Source: Nitrospirota bacterium (GTDB taxonomy: Bacteria > Nitrospirota > Thermodesulfovibrionia > Thermodesulfovibrionales > Magnetobacteriaceae). From it: a DNA stretch of 34,705 nucleotides. The DNA is taken from contig JADFXJ010000029.1 of NCBI GenBank assembly GCA_015233615.1, forward strand, positions 1 through 34,705. The letters are read 5' to 3'. Every line of letters begins with the position of its first letter. The first letter of the stretch is position 1. Below are positions 8,019-14,395 of the stretch, one piece after another. Position numbers and translations under genes: made by a program. The notes beneath the pieces are model-generated. The model was not told the origin of the DNA. It ran no database searches and saw only the letters and a program-made list of their open reading frames with translations.

Positions 8019-9244
8019 AGCGAGGTTTTACGACGGGCACGGCTGCCGCTGCCGCAGCCAAAGGCGCGGCCTTTGGACTTTTAACCGGTGTCTTGCCTGA
8101 GAGCGTGACTATCGGATTACCGGCAGGCAGTCGTAAATACGGTTTAACGGAAGGCTTAACGGGTAGTTTAACCGGCGACCCAAAATGTGGTTTGACAGGC
8201 GCCTCCAGAGACGGTTTGACAGACGGTTTGACTGGCGGCTTCATATGCCTGCCGGTACGCACGCCATCCTATATGCAACAAGCAGGCAGACCGACCTCCG
8301 GTAGCCCGGTCTGTGGCAACCCGTCCTCAGTCCGACCGCCCTACGACAGTCCGGCATCCTGTAGTCCGGCACCATCTGAATTCTACGGGAGTGTGATTAA
8401 GGATGCAGGCGACGACCCCGATGCTACGCACGGTATGGAAATAACGGTGCGCGTAAGTTTCCTGCCGGAAAGCAGGGAGATAATCATAAGGGGCGGCTAC
8501 GGAGTTGGCCTGGTTACAAAAGGCGGCCTCCAGGTACCTCCCGGAGAGCACGCCATAAATCCCGTTCCCAGGAAGATGATCGAGTGCTCGGTAAGAGAGG
8601 TCATACCGGAGGGGGGGGTAGAAGTCGAAGTTATAGTGCCGGAGGGTATAGAGCGTGCAAAAAAGACGTTTAATCCGAGGTTAGGTATCGAAGGGGGAAT
8701 CTCCATATTAGGTACAACCGGTATAGTAGTTCCCATGAGTGTCGATGCTATAAAGGCTACCATCTTTTGCGAAATAGACGTTTGCCGCTTCGAAAAAAGC
8801 GATTGCCTTTACATGGCACCCGGAAAGATCGGAGAGAAATCACTAAAGGAGTTGACGGGTGTCCCCAGGGTAGTGCAGTTCAGTAACTTTCCGGGTGCAG
8901 CCCTGGAGCACGGTACCCGGGCGGGTTTCAGGAGGGTTGTTATCGGAGGACATCCGGGAAAGCTCACGAAGCTTCTCATGGGCTACTTCGATACCCACTC
9001 GAAGGACTCCCCGCAGGCCCACCGTTTCGTTTCCGATTTTCTTGGCCTCGATGGCAATTTCAACACTGTGGAAGAGATCATACAGCGATTACGTCCGAAT
9101 GCCCGTTTGTTAAAATCTTCTTTTTCAGCCCTGGCCAGTGCCATTGCCGAAAAGATTGTTCGCACTTACCCACTCGAATCCGTGGAAATTTATCTTTTTG
9201 CCATGGATGGAGGATTGATAGGCGAAGGAAAGCACACGTTCTAA
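8015..9244 (+). CDS. cbiD: Cobalt-precorrin-5B C1-methyltransferase CbiD with a large repetitive insert
   Basis: CbiD methylates C1 after ring opening in the anaerobic pathway. The N-terminal RGFTTGTAAAAAAKGAA, the VIKDAGDDPDATHG motif, and downstream blocks (GYGVGLVTKGGLQVPPGE, PRKMIE, FNPRLGIEGGISILGTTG, GAALEHG-like FPGAALEHG, IGGHPGKLTKL) are all present. Between about residues 40 and 125, where CbiD normally has a short stretch, lies a low-complexity insert built from nine 12-nt and five 15-nt units. The insert raises the protein to 409 residues; typical CbiD is near 360. The remaining core appears intact. It overlaps cbiL by 4 bp. About 240 bp separate it from cbiE, which is unusual in this otherwise tight cluster. 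Confidence 0.93.
   Translation: MKRGFTTGTAAAAAAKGAAFGLLTGVLPESVTIGLPAGSRKYGLTEGLTGSLTGDPKCGLTGASRDGLTDGLTGGFICLPVRTPSYMQQAGRPTSGSPVCGNPSSVRPPYDSPASCSPAPSEFYGSVIKDAGDDPDATHGMEITVRVSFLPESREIIIRGGYGVGLVTKGGLQVPPGEHAINPVPRKMIECSVREVIPEGGVEVEVIVPEGIERAKKTFNPRLGIEGGISILGTTGIVVPMSVDAIKATIFCEIDVCRFEKSDCLYMAPGKIGEKSLKELTGVPRVVQFSNFPGAALEHGTRAGFRRVVIGGHPGKLTKLLMGYFDTHSKDSPQAHRFVSDFLGLDGNFNTVEEIIQRLRPNARLLKSSFSALASAIAEKIVRTYPLESVEIYLFAMDGGLIGEGKHTF
8138..8245 (+). repeat. Nine in-frame 12-nt units inside cbiD
   Basis: Consecutive 12-nt units encode YGLT, EGLT, GSLT, GDPK, CGLT, GASR, DGLT, DGLT and GGFI. The commonest unit is GAC-GGT-TTG-ACA. Units have diverged at synonymous and non-synonymous sites but keep length and frame exactly. 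On the opposite strand the same bases make a false proline-rich ORF (VKPS repeats). Confidence 0.9.
8303..8377 (+). repeat. Five in-frame 15-nt units inside cbiD
   Basis: Five 15-nt units encode SPVCG, NPSSV, RPPYD, SPASC and SPAPS, with proline always second. They lie about 55 bp after the 12-nt array and just before the conserved CbiD motif VIKDAGDDPD. The last two units are the most alike (AGTCCGGCA at the start of each). Confidence 0.75.
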
Positions 9245-9484
9245 TTGTAAGCCGATAAAAGGTATTTAGGTTGAGAGGGAATTGTTTCCCCGGCCTTGTT
9301 ATATTTGTTCGGTCAACTTTTTTCTTTTTTTGGGTATATATACATTTGGGTTTTAACGCTGGGGAGCTGTAGGAGCTGTTCTTTGTGTCGTTATACTTTT
9401 CAGGAATCATGGAATATGAAGATAAATCCGTAGTAAATCTACGGTATAAAGTTAATGTCACACCAATGGCACGAAGAAGGAAAA
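9245..9484 (+). other. cbiD-cbiE gap with hairpin
   Basis: About 240 bp without a convincing gene. A perfect 6-bp hairpin, CCGTAG-TAAAT-CTACGG, lies at 9428-9444, some 40 bp before the cbiE start. GGGAA/TTCCC near 9277 could form a second weak stem followed by no clear U-run. A homopolymer-rich TTTTTTCTTTTTTT tract and a TATATATAC sequence follow at about 9308-9350, so a promoter for the cbiE part is possible but not supported by a good -35. Confidence 0.35.
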
Positions 9485-10183
9485 ATGCACAGGATAAAGA
9501 TAATCAGCGCAGGGCCGGGGGGCAGGGATTACCTGACATTCGCGGCACTAAGGGCGATAGAAGACTGCGAAGTCGTCATAGGCACGCGTGGCCAGCTAGA
9601 TTCGGCAGGTTTATCTGGTACCGGCAGTATTAAAGCCGTAGAAGAGAATCGCGTAGAAGAGATTATGAAGAAGATCGAAAAGTACGAAGGGAGCCGCCTT
9701 GGTGTGCTGGTTACGGGCGACGCCGGAATTTACAGTCTTTGCCAGAAAGTGTCGGAGCGTTACGGCAGGGACGCGCTTGAGAGCGTGATTCCCGGCGTGT
9801 CAAGCCTCCAGGTTGCCTTCGCAAGGGTTAAGGAGCCATGGGTAAACGTGCGGGTCTTTTCATTCCATGGAAGGCCTGTTACCGGCATTGACGATATTAT
9901 CGCTGCGAAAAGGGCGGCTATCATGTGCGACAGGGAAAACGGGTCACGGGCTATCCTAACGATTTTAGCAGCCCGGAGCCTCTTCGATAACCCGGGGAAA
10001 GCATCAATGAACGCTCCAATGGACGCTCCAACGGACGTGCCGATTGACGTGCCATTGAAGGTATATGTTTGCCAGGATCTGACAATGCCGGAGGAAAAGG
10101 TGATCGAAATAAAAACAGCCGGTGACATAGAGAACATAGGAGCATGCAAAAGAGAGATCATTTTGATACTCAGGGGGAATTGA
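9485..10183 (+). CDS. cbiE: Cobalt-precorrin-7 C5-methyltransferase CbiE with tetrapeptide-repeat insert
   Basis: A tetrapyrrole methylase acting at C5 in the late ring-modification steps. Visible are MHRIKIISAGPGGRDYLTFA (SAM loop), CEVVIGTRGQL, LGVLVTGDAGIYSL, the PGVSSLQVAFARV block and the C-terminal QDLTMPEEKVIE typical of CbiE. I chose ATG 9485 because family members start there and AGAAGG precedes it; an upstream ATG at 9455 would add unrelated residues. Before VYVCQDLTMP an insert of four 12-nt units encodes NAPM-DAPT-DVPI-DVPL. CbiE often works with or is fused to CbiT; no CbiT domain is present here. It overlaps the next gene. Confidence 0.92.
   Translation: MHRIKIISAGPGGRDYLTFAALRAIEDCEVVIGTRGQLDSAGLSGTGSIKAVEENRVEEIMKKIEKYEGSRLGVLVTGDAGIYSLCQKVSERYGRDALESVIPGVSSLQVAFARVKEPWVNVRVFSFHGRPVTGIDDIIAAKRAAIMCDRENGSRAILTILAARSLFDNPGKASMNAPMDAPTDVPIDVPLKVYVCQDLTMPEEKVIEIKTAGDIENIGACKREIILILRGN
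10010..10057 (+). repeat. Four in-frame 12-nt units inside cbiE
   Basis: The units encode NAPM, DAPT, DVPI and DVPL, based on GAC-GCT-CCA-ACG. The array sits in the loop before the VYVCQDL strand of CbiE, where homologs are short. Confidence 0.9.
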
Positions 10184-11883
10184 GCGTTTCACCAGGCAAT
10201 CCTCATCCTTTCGATGGCCGCTGGAATATCGCAGTCATTGGCTTAACGGATCACTCCGTTGCCCTTGCGGAGTTTTTAGCAGGGCAAACCGGCTGGGACA
10301 TCCATCTAAAACGGGGTATCCAAAGCAAAGTCAAAGGCAGTAGCAGTGTCGGCGGCGGCAACGTACATGGTGCCACGGAGTTCGACACACTATCTACGCA
10401 CGTAACCGAAGTTTTTGGCCGTTACAAAGGCTTTGTATTTATAATGGCACTCGGAATAGTAAACCGAGTTATCGCTCCTCTCGTAAGGAACAAGTACATC
10501 GACCCTGCAGTAGTGTGTATCGACGACGTCGGCAGATTCGTCATCAGCGCACTTTCAGGCCATGAGGGCGGGGCAAACGCCCTTGCCTATCAGGTCGCCT
10601 CTATAACCGGGGCAGAGCCGGTAATTACAACGGCTACGGAGGCTAACAGGCTCTATACCTGCGGAGTCGGCTGCAAAAAGGGGGCCGGTAAAGAAGAGAT
10701 ACTCCATGCCGTAAACGAAGCATGTACTATGGCCGGTATCTGGCCGGATACCCTTCGGTGCCTGTCCTCTGCGTGGATTAAGGCCGACGAAAAAGGAATT
10801 CACGAGGCTGCGAATTCTCTTGGCATCCCATGCAGGTTTATACCACGGAGGGAGATAGACTGGTACTACAGAAGCCACCCGGAGGCTCATCGGTACGAAC
10901 TTGTGCACCGGACTATCGGCGTATACGGCGTGTCTGAGCCCTGCGCACTTTTGTCGGGAAGAAACACCGTGCTGGTTGTCCACAGGGCAGTTATAGATGG
11001 CGTCACCGTTGCTATAGCCAGGGAAGAACTCTTCGGGTCTCCTATACAAAGTAGTGGAAAAGGTATAGGCAAACACATAGAGAGATCAACAGACGGATCT
11101 ACGGATAGCTCCACAGAAGGAGCAATTTACGGATCTGCGAATAGATCCATGGATCTCGCTTTCGAAGGACCTGCGCCGGTCTATCTGGTGCTGGGCGGAA
11201 CCACGGAGGCGGTTGTTACCTCGTACGAGCTTTCTAAAGATGGTGCGGAGTTTTTTATATCCACGGCAACCGAATACGGTTTCGCGCTTTTTAAGGATAA
11301 ATTCGGGCAACGGGCCGTATTGGAAAATTTCACGGAGGAGTCGCTGAAGCGGTTCATTAAGGCCCGCAAAGTCAGCCACGTAATTGACTGTACACACCCC
11401 TACGCCCACGTAATAACCTCCGTCGCTAAAAGTGTATGCGCGGAGGTTGGCGTCTGTTACGAGTCGCGGGTACGGGAGGTAGGCCCTGCAGACGAGATCG
11501 ACTATGAAAAAATATATACGGTAGCTTCCATGGAGGAGGCCGTCAAAAAGGTGTTGGAGATAAAGTCCGTAAAGCCGCTTTTTACAACCGGCAGCAAGGA
11601 GCTGCACATTGTCGGGCCGCTAATATCGACAAGCGGTATGGAAGTAATTGCGAGGGTACTGCCTTTCGACAACTCCATAAGGAAGTGTCTGGATGCAAAG
11701 TTAAAAAATCAGAACATCATCGCAATGCAGGGCCCCTTCAGCACAGAGCTAAACGCGGCCACCTACAGGCAATACGGCGTAGATTGTCTGGTTACTAAGC
11801 GCTCCGGACGGGAAGGCGGCTATTACGAAAAAATATATGCCGCAATAGAGTGCGGTATAAGCGTAATCGTAGTAGAGAGATGA
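10144..11883 (+). CDS. cbiG-cbiJ: Fused cobalt-precorrin-5A hydrolase CbiG / cobalt-precorrin-6A reductase CbiJ
   Basis: One 579-residue frame joins two pathway enzymes. Residues about 28-300 are CbiG, which opens the delta-lactone and releases acetaldehyde: FVFIMALGIVNRVIAP, DDVGRFVISALSGHEGGANA, YTCGVGCKKGAGKEEI and CALLSGRNTVLVV are characteristic. Residues about 345-579 are CbiJ/CobK, the NAD(P)H-dependent reductase: VYLVLGGTTEA, VIDCTHPYAHVIT, PLFTTGSKEL, QGPFSTELNAA and TKRSGREGGYYEKI. The linker (about 303-342) consists of tetrapeptide repeats. ATG 10144 overlaps cbiE by 40 bp; TTG 10180, in frame and overlapping the cbiE stop as TTGA behind AGGGGG, is a reasonable alternative. The two activities are separated in the pathway by methylations, so this is not simple channelling between consecutive steps. 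Confidence 0.92.
   Translation: MQKRDHFDTQGELSVSPGNPHPFDGRWNIAVIGLTDHSVALAEFLAGQTGWDIHLKRGIQSKVKGSSSVGGGNVHGATEFDTLSTHVTEVFGRYKGFVFIMALGIVNRVIAPLVRNKYIDPAVVCIDDVGRFVISALSGHEGGANALAYQVASITGAEPVITTATEANRLYTCGVGCKKGAGKEEILHAVNEACTMAGIWPDTLRCLSSAWIKADEKGIHEAANSLGIPCRFIPRREIDWYYRSHPEAHRYELVHRTIGVYGVSEPCALLSGRNTVLVVHRAVIDGVTVAIAREELFGSPIQSSGKGIGKHIERSTDGSTDSSTEGAIYGSANRSMDLAFEGPAPVYLVLGGTTEAVVTSYELSKDGAEFFISTATEYGFALFKDKFGQRAVLENFTEESLKRFIKARKVSHVIDCTHPYAHVITSVAKSVCAEVGVCYESRVREVGPADEIDYEKIYTVASMEEAVKKVLEIKSVKPLFTTGSKELHIVGPLISTSGMEVIARVLPFDNSIRKCLDAKLKNQNIIAMQGPFSTELNAATYRQYGVDCLVTKRSGREGGYYEKIYAAIECGISVIVVER
11083..11166 (+). repeat. Seven in-frame 12-nt units in the CbiG-CbiJ linker
   Basis: Units encode RSTD, GSTD, SSTE, GAIY, GSAN, RSMD and LAFE, based on GGA-TCT-ACG-GAT. 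They make up almost the whole interdomain linker, so repeat growth may have helped to join, or at least to space, the two enzymes. Confidence 0.9.
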
Positions 11884-12130
11884 TACCAATGGGCTTGGTA
11901 TGAGTGATACCAATTGGTTATCATAAGAGTTATAAGAGTAATGCCTGGATTGCCCTAGGTTCTTTTTAGGGGTTACCAGCGGCTGCAGAGCACACAATCA
12001 GAAGGGGTAGCGAAAGGACGCGCCCTTTGCGGCCGAAGCGAGGGGAAGGCTTTCCCCTACTCATCTCCTGAACTGGTATTACTCTTACTCATGCAATTTT
12101 GTATAAATTGACGGCGGAGAGGGATAGAAA
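11884..12130. repeat. cbiJ-cbiF gap: MITE-like structured repeat
   Basis: No gene is seen. TAAGAGTAATGCC (11933-11945) and its near-perfect inverse GGTATTACTCTTA (12075-12087, 12 of 13 bases) bracket about 155 bp. Inside lie a dispersed 37-mer (11999-12035, second copy inverted at 25804-25840) and a GC-rich hairpin AGGGGAA-GGCT-TTCCCCT (12041-12058). Just outside the left end, TGATACCAATTGGTTATCA is almost palindromic and a further TGATACCAA copy precedes it. This looks like a small non-autonomous mobile or REP-type element, or a regulatory structure. No transposase is present. Confidence 0.5.
11999..12035 (+). repeat. Dispersed 37-bp repeat, copy 1
   Basis: The copy begins CAGAAGGGGTAGCG and ends TTTGCGGCCG. 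It matches the reverse complement of 25804-25840 at 34 of 37 bases. Its centre AAAGGACGCGCCCTTT is quasi-palindromic. Confidence 0.8.
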
Positions 12131-12949
12131 ATGAGAGAATCGACGATGATGACAGTAAACGGTTTAACCGCAGTTGAGGGTAAGGGTCAGAGTAAAGGTA
12201 AGGTGTACTTTGTAGGTGCGGGTCCCGGTGACCCGGATCTTATTACGATTAAAGGCAGAAGGCTCCTCGATGGTGCGGATACGGTTATATACGCAGGGAG
12301 CCTCGTAAACACGGCGCTTTTGGAGGGCGTACGCGCAGCTCTGTACGATTCCGCGTCCATGGCTCTCGATGACCTTGTGGCTCTTATGGAGTCGGAAACA
12401 AGTTTAGGAAAAATCGTTGTAAGACTTCACACCGGTGACACGGCCTTTTACAGTGCCATCACCGAGCAGATTGAACGTCTTGCGACTTTAGGCATTGATT
12501 CCGAGACTGTGCCGGGGGTATCGTCATTGAGCGCGGCACTGGCTACTCTTGGCCAGGAATTCACCATACCGGAGGTGAGCCAGACTGTGATAATCACGCG
12601 GAGGGCAGGCAGGACTCCCGTCCCCGAAAAGGAATCGCTTGCTGCACTTGCATCGCATGGGGCTTCTATGGCCATATTTCTGAGCGTCTCCATGATAGAG
12701 AGCATAGTCGGGGAACTCAGGGCCGGTTATGGCGAAGACACACCCGTAGCCGTCATAGAAAAGGCCTCCTGGCCACAAGAGCGGATACTAAGGGGCACCC
12801 TTGCCGACATCGCCTCTAAAGTACGGGAGGCCGGGGTTACAAAGACTGCCATTATACTCGTTGGAGAGTCGCTGCGGGCTTCGATTGGTGGCTGCGGCAA
12901 GGAATCCCGCCTTTACGACAAGGATTTCAGGCATGGTTACAGGAAGTGA
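12131..12949 (+). CDS. cbiF: Cobalt-precorrin-4 C11-methyltransferase
   Basis: A tetrapyrrole methylase placing the C11 methyl group. Motifs are KVYFVGAGPGDPDLITIKG (SAM loop), ADTVIYAGSLVN, VVRLHTGDTAFYSAI, ETVPGVSSLSAALATLGQEF and TVIITRRAGRTPVPE, which is distinctive for CbiF/CobM. GGAGAGGGA precedes ATG 12131 with good spacing. The N-terminal 23 residues before KVYFVGAG are extra compared with typical CbiF and contain NGLT-AVEG-KGQS-KGKV, a degenerate 12-nt register whose first unit resembles the cbiD units. Downstream, the cluster is interrupted by a decayed AT-rich island before cbiH. Confidence 0.93.
   Translation: MRESTMMTVNGLTAVEGKGQSKGKVYFVGAGPGDPDLITIKGRRLLDGADTVIYAGSLVNTALLEGVRAALYDSASMALDDLVALMESETSLGKIVVRLHTGDTAFYSAITEQIERLATLGIDSETVPGVSSLSAALATLGQEFTIPEVSQTVIITRRAGRTPVPEKESLAALASHGASMAIFLSVSMIESIVGELRAGYGEDTPVAVIEKASWPQERILRGTLADIASKVREAGVTKTAIILVGESLRASIGGCGKESRLYDKDFRHGYRK
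12158..12205 (+). repeat. Degenerate 12-nt register in the CbiF N-terminal extension
   Basis: AAC-GGT-TTA-ACC, GCA-GTT-GAG-GGT, AAG-GGT-CAG-AGT and AAA-GGT-AAG-GTG encode NGLT, AVEG, KGQS and KGKV. Only the first unit closely matches the cbiD unit (ACGGTTTAAC shared), so the assignment is tentative. Confidence 0.35.
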
Positions 12950-13012
12950 GAATAGGAATTCTGCATATAGGAAATCTTGACCTTACGGTAGCATTACAGT
13001 TAGAATATAACT

Positions 13013-13310
13013 GTGCCAATTGACTGGGACCCCTAAGAAAGGCTACGAGAACGTAAGGAAGCACGGCATCTCCTTCAATGATGCACAAGATGAATTTAAC
13101 GATCCCTTTAAGATAACATTGATGGATAATCGCTTTAACTATGGCGAAGAACGATGGATAACCATAGGTTTTACAAATGAAGAGTTACTCATCGTAGTAC
13201 ATTCACAGGACGAAAAGAGCAATGGAGAGGAAATGATAAGAATAATATCGGCAAGAAAAGCAACAAAGAAGGAAAGGTATGATTATGAAAACAATAGACG
13301 AAGATTTTGA
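13013..13310 (+). pseudogene. brnT: BrnT-family toxin with a one-base frameshift near its start
   Basis: From TTG 13020 the frame reads KKGYENVRKHGISFNDAQDE, ITLMD and EERWITIGFT, ending RIISARKATKKERYDYE, the BrnT ribonuclease-like toxin pattern. The expected BrnT N-terminus lies in another frame: GTG 13013 gives VPIDWDP and then hits TAA at 13034. Removing a single T near 13034 would give VPIDWDPKKGYENVRKHG, a normal BrnT start. So either the gene carries a one-base insertion or translation uses the poor TTG 13020. BrnT cleaves RNA and is normally neutralised by the downstream partner. Here the downstream frame holds only an antitoxin-like N-terminus, which suits decay of the pair. Confidence 0.75.
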
Positions 13311-14220
13311 CATCAAAGATGAATATGACTTCTCAGACGGTATAATGGGGAAGTTTAACATACGAAAAAATATAATTACCACTAATCAGACAATTGACGA
13401 TTATATGGTATTACGCACTAATGACTTATATGGTATAGGGAATTTTATTGCAATAGTGGCTATTATTTTTAATAAAATTGATGTTAGAACGGAAGTATAT
13501 GTTTTTCAGTTAGATAAAGAAACGGAATACTCTGATGGTATTGTTATGAGTTTTTTCGATATGAATATTTCCGATAGCCAGGTAATTAATAAATTTCTGG
13601 AAGATAAAGGAAAACAACAGGTTAAGAACATTATTACTTCATTTATGTCAGAGCAATCTAAAAAAACGAATGATATGGAAATTATACTACAAAACATCGA
13701 ATTCAAGGAATGTGATAAAACAAACATAGATTGTTTAAAAGGATATAAAAAACATACCGAGCTTTTACATGATATGTCAGCGGACACGAAATCGAAAGAG
13801 TTATCCGCACAAATAAATCGCTTATGTGGAGGAACGATTGATAATGAAGAGGTTATACGAGGAATAAATGAATGTATCAGGTATGACAGCACTAACCTTT
13901 ACCTTAAGGGCTGCCAGTTGACTGAACTTCCGCCGGAGATTTGGAAGCTCACGAACCTGCAATCGCTTCACCTTTCGGGAAACCAGATTACCAGCCTACC
14001 GCCAAAGATTGGGTTTTTAACAAAACTGTATACGCTTAATCTTTCAAACAACAAGCTTACCACGCTGCCATTATCGTTAGGTAAGCTCGCAAAACTTGTC
14101 GGTCTTCAACTCTATGGAAACCAATCATTAAACTTCCCTCCGCCGCATATTGTCAGCCAGGGAACGGAGAAGGTTTTATCCTACCTCAGGGAACACCCGG
14201 AAGCCGGTACCGAACGTTAA
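13285..14220 (+). CDS. Chimeric protein: antitoxin-like N-terminus, unknown middle, leucine-rich repeats
   Basis: The first 25 or so residues (MKTIDEDFDIKDEYDFSDG, MGKF) resemble the N-terminus of antitoxins encoded after BrnT-type toxins (DEYDFSKGxRGKF), and the start overlaps the brnT end by 26 bp as in such pairs. The DNA-binding remainder is absent. Residues about 27-195 are an unrecognised, Lys/Asn/Ile-rich domain in AT-rich DNA. Residues about 205-300 are leucine-rich repeats (LTELPPEIWKLTNLQSLHLS, ITSLPPKIGFL, LTTLPLSLGKL), ending in PPPHIVSQGTEKVLSYLRE, a segment that usually precedes a Roc GTPase domain. The ATG at 13279 is an alternative start. Base composition differs sharply from the flanking cob genes, suggesting transferred DNA. 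Function is doubtful. Confidence 0.6.
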   Translation: MKTIDEDFDIKDEYDFSDGIMGKFNIRKNIITTNQTIDDYMVLRTNDLYGIGNFIAIVAIIFNKIDVRTEVYVFQLDKETEYSDGIVMSFFDMNISDSQVINKFLEDKGKQQVKNIITSFMSEQSKKTNDMEIILQNIEFKECDKTNIDCLKGYKKHTELLHDMSADTKSKELSAQINRLCGGTIDNEEVIRGINECIRYDSTNLYLKGCQLTELPPEIWKLTNLQSLHLSGNQITSLPPKIGFLTKLYTLNLSNNKLTTLPLSLGKLAKLVGLQLYGNQSLNFPPPHIVSQGTEKVLSYLREHPEAGTER

Positions 14221-14290
14221 ATTGGCTAAGCTTCTTATCCAGGGTGACGGCTGCAAGGGTAAAATCTGTCTTTTATCGACAAAACCGTAA
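14216..14290 (+). pseudogene. Remnant of a Roc (Roco-type) GTPase P-loop
   Basis: Just past the LRR stop codon, in the +1 frame, the bases encode VKLAKLLIQGDGCKGKICLL before a stop at 14288-14290. This resembles the first strand and P-loop of Roc domains (AKLLLVGxGxVGKTSLL) found directly after such LRRs. The rest of the GTPase and the COR domain are gone. I read it as the frameshifted, truncated end of an LRR-Roc-COR gene. Confidence 0.55.
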
Positions 14291-14395
14291 GTCAGATGAT
14301 ATAGTCCGGACCTAAAAACAGGGTGCAACAATTCACATAACAGATTCATTTGGTGTGTTTACCGGTGAAAATATGGGTAAGAATTTGGAAATATT

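Noticed and set aside
7990-8262. Minus-strand ORF with VKPS-type repeats opposite cbiD
   Set aside because: It is the mirror of the 12-nt array inside cbiD. The repeat keeps all frames open; there is no ribosome site and the plus strand has conserved CbiD motifs.
8138-8377. CRISPR array
   Set aside because: Units are 12 or 15 nt, in frame and diverged, with no spacers. They are coding tandem repeats.
9485-10183. CbiE-CbiT fusion
   Set aside because: The protein ends after the CbiE C-terminal segment. No CbiT methyltransferase motifs (GxGTG-type SAM site) follow.
10555-11607. Long minus-strand ORFs opposite cbiG-cbiJ
   Set aside because: They overlap strongly conserved CbiG and CbiJ motifs, lack ribosome sites and show no recognisable protein family.
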